DNA of 64,000 bases from Mycobacterium sp. GA-1199. GTDB taxonomy: Bacteria > Actinomycetota > Actinomycetes > Mycobacteriales > Mycobacteriaceae. The DNA is taken from NCBI RefSeq assembly GCF_001500045.1, contig NZ_LQIX01000010.1, positions 50,622 to 114,621 of the forward strand, given 5' to 3'. This document shows, one piece after another, positions 59,496 to 64,000 of the stretch; position 1 is the stretch's first letter, and every line of letters starts with the position of its first letter. The notes below the pieces were generated by a model, which saw nothing but the letters and a program-made list of their open reading frames with translations, was not told the DNA's origin and did no database searches. Made by a program: the position numbers and the translations under genes.

Positions 59496-60055
59496 CCGCG
59501 GTTGCGGCGCAGCCGGCGCGCCGCCAGCAGCCCCGCCCCGGCCATCGCCACCCACGGGCCGCCCACGATCAGCGGGTCCAACCACATGTGATTGGCGTCG
59601 GCCCGTTTGCTTTTCGCGCGCGCGGCCAGGCCGTTGTAGGTGAACTCGGTTTTGACGCCCGTCTCGGTGATCGGGTTGTCCGGGCGCAGGCTGAGCAGCG
59701 ACTGCAGGTGGTGTTCGACGGCGTCCACGCGGTCGGCGAGGATCAGCAGCAGCCAGTGCGCGGCACGGCCCTCGCTGTACGTGCGGTACGAGTAACGCCG
59801 GATCGCACCCGAGAGCCCCCGCGGCGGCGTCGACGTGCCGAACACCGGTGTGAGGAACTCATGCTCGATGGACCGCTCCCTCGGCCACTTCTCGGGTTGC
59901 CGCTCGGGGAAGTCCCAGTGGGCGCCGGTCTCGACCGGCTTCAGCTTGGGCACCGAGGGCCTGTCGGCCGGGTCGAGGTCGGCGCCCCAACCCGGGATGC
60001 GGGCGCGCAGATCGTCGGGGCTGGGCACGGGTGGACGGTCGGCGGTGTAGGTCAT
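59492..60055 (-). CDS. Hypothetical protein with a C-terminal membrane helix
   Basis: 187 aa. The N-terminal ~60 residues are Pro/Trp-rich (DDLRARIPGWGADLDPADRP, HWDFPERQPEKWPRERS). The middle is helical with RAAHWLLLILADRVDAVEHH. One membrane helix, LIVGGPWVAMAGAGLLAARR, ends the protein, so it is probably a tail-anchored cytosolic protein. I do not recognise a family. It follows the zinc dehydrogenase by 11 bases in the same direction, so the two probably act together or share regulation. Confidence 0.7.
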   Translation of the reverse strand: MTYTADRPPVPSPDDLRARIPGWGADLDPADRPSVPKLKPVETGAHWDFPERQPEKWPRERSIEHEFLTPVFGTSTPPRGLSGAIRRYSYRTYSEGRAAHWLLLILADRVDAVEHHLQSLLSLRPDNPITETGVKTEFTYNGLAARAKSKRADANHMWLDPLIVGGPWVAMAGAGLLAARRLRRNRG

Positions 60056-60066
60056 GACGATCTCCC

Positions 60067-61215
60067 TCAGGCGGCGTCGGGCACGATGACCGGCTTGATG
60101 CAGTCGTCGAGCTTGGCGGAGAAAATGTGGTATCCCTCGGCGATGTGCTCGAGCGGGATACGGTGCGTGACAATGTCATTGGGCTTGATATAGCCGTTCT
60201 GGATGTGCGAGAACAGCCGTGGCCACTGACGTTTGACGGGGCACTGGTTCATCCGCAGCGTCAGTCCCTTGTTGAGCGCGTCACCGAACTTGACCGCGGA
60301 GAAGATCGGCCCGTAGGCCCCGACCACCGAAATGGTGGCGCCCTTGCGCACCGAGTCGATCGCCCAGTTCAGCGCGACCGGAGAACCGCCCTGCATCTTG
60401 AGCTTCGCGCCGGTCACGTGTTGGAGCAGGTTCCCGTCGGCCTCGGCGCCGACCGCGTCGATCGCGACGTCGGCGCCGAGATAGCCGGTGGTCTTCTTCA
60501 TCTCCACGACGATGTCGTCGTACTCGACGAAGTTGTAGGTCTCGGCATGGGCGAACGTGCGGGCCTTCTCCAGCCGGTACTCGAGGTGGTCGATCACGAT
60601 CACCCGGCCCGCACCCATGAGCCACGCGGATTTGGCGGCGTACAACCCGACCGGTCCGGCGCCGAACACCACCACGACGTCGCCCTCGACGATGTCACCG
60701 AGTTGCGCGCCGAAGTAGCCGGTGGCCAGCGCGTCGGTGCACATCAGCGCGTCCTCGTCGGCCATCCAGTCCGGGATGATCGCCGGGCCCACATCGGCGA
60801 ACGGCACCCGCACGAATTCGGCCTGCCCGCCGTCGTATCCGCCGCACGTGTGCGAGTAGCCGTAGATGCCGCCGACCGCCGTGGCATTCGGATTGACGTT
60901 GTGGCAGTTCGAATACAGCCCCCGAGCGCAGTACCAGCAGGAGCCGCAGAAGACGTTGAACGGCACCATGACGCGGTCGCCGGGCTTGAGGTTTCGCACC
61001 GACGGGCCGACCTGCTCGACCACGCCGATGAACTCGTGGCCGAAGGTCATTCCGACCCGGGTGTCGGGCATCATGCCGTGATAGAGGTGGAGGTCCGAAC
61101 CGCAGATCGCCGCGAGCGTTACCCGCACGATCGCGTCGTTCGGATGCTCTATCGCCGGGATGTCCTTTTCTTGCACCCGTATCTTGTACGGACCGCGGTA
61201 AACCATCGCCTTCAC
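60067..61215 (-). CDS. Zinc-dependent alcohol/formaldehyde dehydrogenase-like MDR enzyme
   Basis: 382 aa from GTG 61215, with AGGAGG six bases upstream. Catalytic zinc ligands: ICGSDLHLYHG, FGHEFIGVVEQVG. Structural zinc: FCGSCWYCARGLYSNC, four Cys. The Rossmann loop is VVVFGAGPVGLYAAKSA. The longer spacing and the CTDALATGYFGA segment fit the glutathione-independent formaldehyde-dehydrogenase/threonine-dehydrogenase-like branch. NAD-dependent oxidation of a small alcohol or aldehyde adduct is expected. It is linked to the hypothetical tail-anchored protein. Confidence 0.88.
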   Translation of the reverse strand: MKAMVYRGPYKIRVQEKDIPAIEHPNDAIVRVTLAAICGSDLHLYHGMMPDTRVGMTFGHEFIGVVEQVGPSVRNLKPGDRVMVPFNVFCGSCWYCARGLYSNCHNVNPNATAVGGIYGYSHTCGGYDGGQAEFVRVPFADVGPAIIPDWMADEDALMCTDALATGYFGAQLGDIVEGDVVVVFGAGPVGLYAAKSAWLMGAGRVIVIDHLEYRLEKARTFAHAETYNFVEYDDIVVEMKKTTGYLGADVAIDAVGAEADGNLLQHVTGAKLKMQGGSPVALNWAIDSVRKGATISVVGAYGPIFSAVKFGDALNKGLTLRMNQCPVKRQWPRLFSHIQNGYIKPNDIVTHRIPLEHIAEGYHIFSAKLDDCIKPVIVPDAA

Positions 61216-61294
61216 GGCGCGCCTCCTAGGGTCGGGTTGCGATGCTTTACCCCGGTGCGGGCGCGCGAAACAAATCCGCTTCGGCCGGCGGCGC

Positions 61295-62554
61295 CTAGTG
61301 CACCGGCGTCAGCACGTCGGTACCGACATAGGGCCTCAACGCCTGTGGTACCCGGACGCTGCCGTCGGGCTGCTGATGGTTCTCCAGGATCGCCACCAGC
61401 CACCGCGTCGTCGCGAACGTTCCGTTCAGCGTCGCCGCGATCTGCGGGCGGCCGTTCTCATCCCGGTAACGCACCGCCAGCCGGCGCGCCTGAAACGTCG
61501 TGCAGTTCGACGTCGAAGTCAGCTCCCGATAGGTCTGCTGGGTGGGAACCCAAGCCTCACAATCGAATTTGCGCGCCGCGGAGGCCCCGAGATCACCCGC
61601 GGCGATGTCGACGACGCGGTACGGCACCTCGATATCGGCCAACATCTGGCGCTGCCAGCCCAGCAGCCGCTCATGTTCGGACTCGGCGTCCTCGGGCTTG
61701 CAGTAGATGAAGCCCTCGACCTTGTCGAACTGGTGCACGCGGATGATGCCGCGGGTGTCCTTGCCGTGGCTGCCCGCTTCACGCCGGAAGCACGACGACC
61801 AGCCCGCATAGCGCAGCGGTCCCCCGGACAGGTCGAGGATCTCGTCGGCGTGATATCCGGCAAGCGGGACTTCGGAGGTCCCGACCAGGTACAGGTCGTC
61901 GGACTCGATTCGGTAGACCTCTTCGCTGTGCGCACCGAGGAAACCCGTGCCGGCCATGACCTCTGGGCGCACGAGCACCGGCGGGATCATCATCGTGAAC
62001 CCGTTCTCGGTGGCCAGCCTGACCGCCAGTTGGAGCAGACCGAGCTGCAGCAGAGCGCCTGCCCCGGTGAGGAAGTAGAACCGCGCGCCGGACACCTTGG
62101 CGCCGCGTTCGAGATCGATGAGGCCCAGCGACTCACCGAGCTCGACGTGATCCTTGGGGTCGTCGATACGCGGCGGCTCACCGACCGTGTCGAGCACGAC
62201 GAAGTCGTCCTCCCCGCCCGCGGGCACCCCGTCGATGATCACGTTCGAGAGCGCCATGTGAGCCGCGGTGAACGCCTTCCCCGCGTCGGCCTGCGCGGCC
62301 TCGGCGGCCTTGACCTTCTCGGCGAGCTGCTTGGCCTGCTCGAGGAGCGCGGGCCGCTCCTCCGGTGAGGCCTTGCCCACCTTCTTGCTCGCGGCCTTCT
62401 GCTCGGCGCGCAGATTGTCGGCCGCCGACACCGCGGCCCGGCGCGCGGAGTCGGCCTCGAGCAACGCGTCGACGAGGCTCGGGTCTTCGCCGCGGGCGCG
62501 CTGCGAGGCACGGACCGCATCCGGGTTTTCGCGCAGCAACTTGAGGTCGATCAC
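61295..62554 (-). CDS. serS: Seryl-tRNA synthetase
   Basis: 419 aa from GTG 62554, equal to M. tuberculosis SerS (Rv3834c); 15 upstream in-frame codons are rejected. The N-terminal coiled-coil tRNA-binding arm spans residues ~25-105 (Ala/Glu/Lys-rich). Class II motifs: motif 2 in [17 protein letters not shown] and motif 3 in [29 protein letters not shown] and [13 protein letters not shown] are SerRS signatures. It charges tRNA-Ser, including the UGA isoacceptor in this window. It is divergent from the septum-formation-type gene. Confidence 0.97.
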   Translation of the reverse strand: MIDLKLLRENPDAVRASQRARGEDPSLVDALLEADSARRAAVSAADNLRAEQKAASKKVGKASPEERPALLEQAKQLAEKVKAAEAAQADAGKAFTAAHMALSNVIIDGVPAGGEDDFVVLDTVGEPPRIDDPKDHVELGESLGLIDLERGAKVSGARFYFLTGAGALLQLGLLQLAVRLATENGFTMMIPPVLVRPEVMAGTGFLGAHSEEVYRIESDDLYLVGTSEVPLAGYHADEILDLSGGPLRYAGWSSCFRREAGSHGKDTRGIIRVHQFDKVEGFIYCKPEDAESEHERLLGWQRQMLADIEVPYRVVDIAAGDLGASAARKFDCEAWVPTQQTYRELTSTSNCTTFQARRLAVRYRDENGRPQIAATLNGTFATTRWLVAILENHQQPDGSVRVPQALRPYVGTDVLTPVH

Positions 62555-62619
62555 GGGCGCAACCCTACTGGTCGATTCCCCAGGCCAGCACAACCGCATA
62601 ACTTTACAACTGCATCACT

Positions 62620-62645
62620 TGTCACAGCACCTGACACGCCTGTCA
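62620..62645. promoter_or_regulatory. Alternating TGTCA/TGACA boxes in the serS divergent region
   Basis: TGTCA (62620-62624), TGACA (62632-62636) and TGTCA (62641-62645) alternate in orientation just before the ATG at 62648. Adjacent boxes form inverted pairs. No Shine-Dalgarno is seen before this ATG, so the transcript may be leaderless. Significance is uncertain. Confidence 0.3.
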
Positions 62646-62647
62646 CA

Positions 62648-64000
62648 ATGGAGCAGATGTTGGAGGCACCCGGTCGCCCATTCGGCGAGCACGACCCCGC
62701 CGACCCGCAGCAAGGCGACACACAGGCGTCGGAGCGGGTGGCGTGGTGGACCAGTCTGCACGCCACGCCGACGCGCCGGGCGCTGGTGCTGACGGCTCTG
62801 GGTGGGTTGCTGATTGCGGGCCTCATCACCGCCCTGCCGCAGACCGACGGCGCCAGCGGGCTGACCGCGAGCACGATCTCCCTCGGCCCGCGGGGCAATG
62901 CGACGTTCGAACACGCCAAGGCCGGCGACTGCCTCAACTGGCCCGACCGCACACCCGACGCCGCCGAGATCGTCGACTGCAGCCAGGAGCACCGGTTCGA
63001 GGTCGCCGAGTCCGTGGACATGCGGACCTTCCCCGGCAGTGAATACGGACCGGACGCCGCGCCACCGTCGAGCGCGCGCATCCAGCAGATCAGCCAGGAG
63101 CAGTGCTCCACGGCCGTGAAGAACTACCTGGGCCCGCGCTTCGACCCGAACAGCCGCTTCACCGTGAGCATGCTGTGGTCCGGAGACAAGGCCTGGCGCC
63201 AATCCGGCGAGCGCCGCATGCTGTGCGGGCTGCAGCTGCCCGGCCCCAACAACCAGCAGCTGCCGTTCTCCGGCAAGGTGGCCGAAGTCGACCAGTCCAA
63301 GGTGTGGCCGGCGGGCACCTGCCTGGGTATCGACCCCACGACCAACCAGCCCACCGACATCCCCGTCGACTGCGCGGCGCCGCACGCGATGGAGGTCACC
63401 GGCGCGGTGAACCTCGCCGAGAGGTTCCCCGGCGGGCTGCCTCCCGAGCCCGAGCAGGACAGTTTCATCAAAGACGCGTGCACCCGGATGACGGATGCCT
63501 ACCTGGCGCCCATCGAGTTGCGCAGCACCACGCTGACGCTGATCTACAGCACCATTTCGCTGCCGAGTTGGGCGGCGGGCAGCCGTCAGGTGTCCTGCAG
63601 CATCGGCGCCACGCTGGGCAACGGCGGCTGGTCGACGCTGCTCAACAGCGCCAAGGGCCCGCTGCTGATCAACGGTCAGCCGCCGGTGCCGCCCCCGGAC
63701 ATCCCCGAAGAGCGGCTGAACTTCCCGCCGATCCCGATCACCGACAACGAGCCCGTCAACACCTCCCAGTCCTCCAGCGGCCAGTCCTCCAGCAGTGGCA
63801 GCAGCAGTGACAGTGGCAGCAGCAGCGGCAGCTCGAGCGATGGCAGCGACCAACAGTCGACTCACGGTCAGCAGTCGCCTGATGTCCATCAGGGCGGCGC
63901 ACCGACCGAGCCCGCGCCCGGCAACACCTTCATCAACGGCGCGCCCCCGCCGGCTCCCGGCGCCCCACCACCTCCGCCGGGCGCGCCGCTGCCCCCAACA
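62648..64000 (+). CDS. Septum-formation-domain membrane protein (Rv3835-like), 3' end beyond window
   Basis: At least 451 residues read without a stop to the window end, so the gene is truncated at the right. A short acidic cytosolic N-terminus precedes one membrane helix (ALVLTALGGLLIAGLITAL, residues ~45-63). The extracellular part has two septum-formation-like repeats with paired Cys: AGDCLNWPDRTPDAAEIVDC and AGTCLGIDPTTNQPTDIPVDC. Beyond ~residue 370 it is low-complexity, with a Ser/Gly/Asp stretch then a Pro-rich tail, as in wall-spanning mycobacterial proteins. Start could also be ATG 62657. The homologue Rv3835 has no fixed biochemical role. Confidence 0.85.
   Translation, partial: MEQMLEAPGRPFGEHDPADPQQGDTQASERVAWWTSLHATPTRRALVLTALGGLLIAGLITALPQTDGASGLTASTISLGPRGNATFEHAKAGDCLNWPDRTPDAAEIVDCSQEHRFEVAESVDMRTFPGSEYGPDAAPPSSARIQQISQEQCSTAVKNYLGPRFDPNSRFTVSMLWSGDKAWRQSGERRMLCGLQLPGPNNQQLPFSGKVAEVDQSKVWPAGTCLGIDPTTNQPTDIPVDCAAPHAMEVTGAVNLAERFPGGLPPEPEQDSFIKDACTRMTDAYLAPIELRSTTLTLIYSTISLPSWAAGSRQVSCSIGATLGNGGWSTLLNSAKGPLLINGQPPVPPPDIPEERLNFPPIPITDNEPVNTSQSSSGQSSSSGSSSDSGSSSGSSSDGSDQQSTHGQQSPDVHQGGAPTEPAPGNTFINGAPPPAPGAPPPPPGAPLPPT

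Overview
The window is a GC-rich actinobacterial chromosome segment from a mycobacterium, most likely an environmental, fast-growing Mycolicibacterium-type species. The basis is near gene-for-gene synteny with the cell-envelope region of M. tuberculosis from about Rv3773c to Rv3835. It carries dprE1-dprE2-aftA-embC-embA-embB, fadD32-pks13-accD4, antigen 85 genes, glf-glfT2-ubiA and erp, all specific to mycolic-acid bacteria. Assignments come from my own reading of the translated sequence and remembered families; no database search was run.

Layout. 1-7.8 kb: flanking metabolism and regulation (end of a DUF4334 gene, a DinB-like protein, a lipoprotein, echA21, an epimerase/membrane-protein pair divergent from a MocR regulator, tRNA-Ser, a MarR regulator, a quinone oxidoreductase, a cysteine-desulfurase-like protein). 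8.2-11.7 kb: bpa (proteasome activator), then the galactan operon wzt-glfT1-wzm and a zinc-ribbon protein. 11.7-28 kb: a phosphotransferase, gtrA, dprE1-dprE2-aftA-embC, an inserted antisense AbiEi/DUF559 gene, then embA-embB. These make decaprenylphosphoryl arabinose and build arabinan. 28-32 kb: a metallo-hydrolase and a compact accessory operon folE-MFS-ribD-like. 32-41 kb: accD4-pks13-fadD32, the final mycolate condensation. 41-45.4 kb: a cutinase-like lipase, a lipoprotein, fbpD, fbpA and a decayed third antigen 85 copy. 45.4-52.2 kb: aftB-ubiA-PAP2 phosphatase-glfT2-glf, read leftwards. 52.4-57.4 kb: erp, a peptidoglycan amidase, a HAD phosphatase and two acyltransferases. 57.6-64 kb: an MBL-Rieske protein with a small partner, a hypothetical protein with a zinc alcohol dehydrogenase, serS, and a septum-formation membrane protein cut off by the window end.

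How the genes work together. Glf supplies UDP-galactofuranose. GlfT1 and GlfT2 build the galactan, which Wzm-Wzt export. UbiA, the PAP2 protein, DprE1 and DprE2 make decaprenylphosphoryl arabinose. AftA primes, EmbA/B/C extend and AftB caps the arabinan. AccD4, FadD32 and Pks13 make mycolic acids, and FbpA attaches them. Erp and the amidase act in the same wall.

The points most worth following up are: the folE-MFS-ribD operon behind a 32-bp-spaced inverted repeat (a possible antifolate-protection or pteridine-export cassette); the antisense gene that splits embC from embA, followed by interleaved inverted repeats in the new embA leader; Ala in place of the benzothiazinone-target Cys of DprE1; a fossil antigen 85 gene beside fbpA; and several perfect palindromes or repeats upstream of envelope and regulatory genes.
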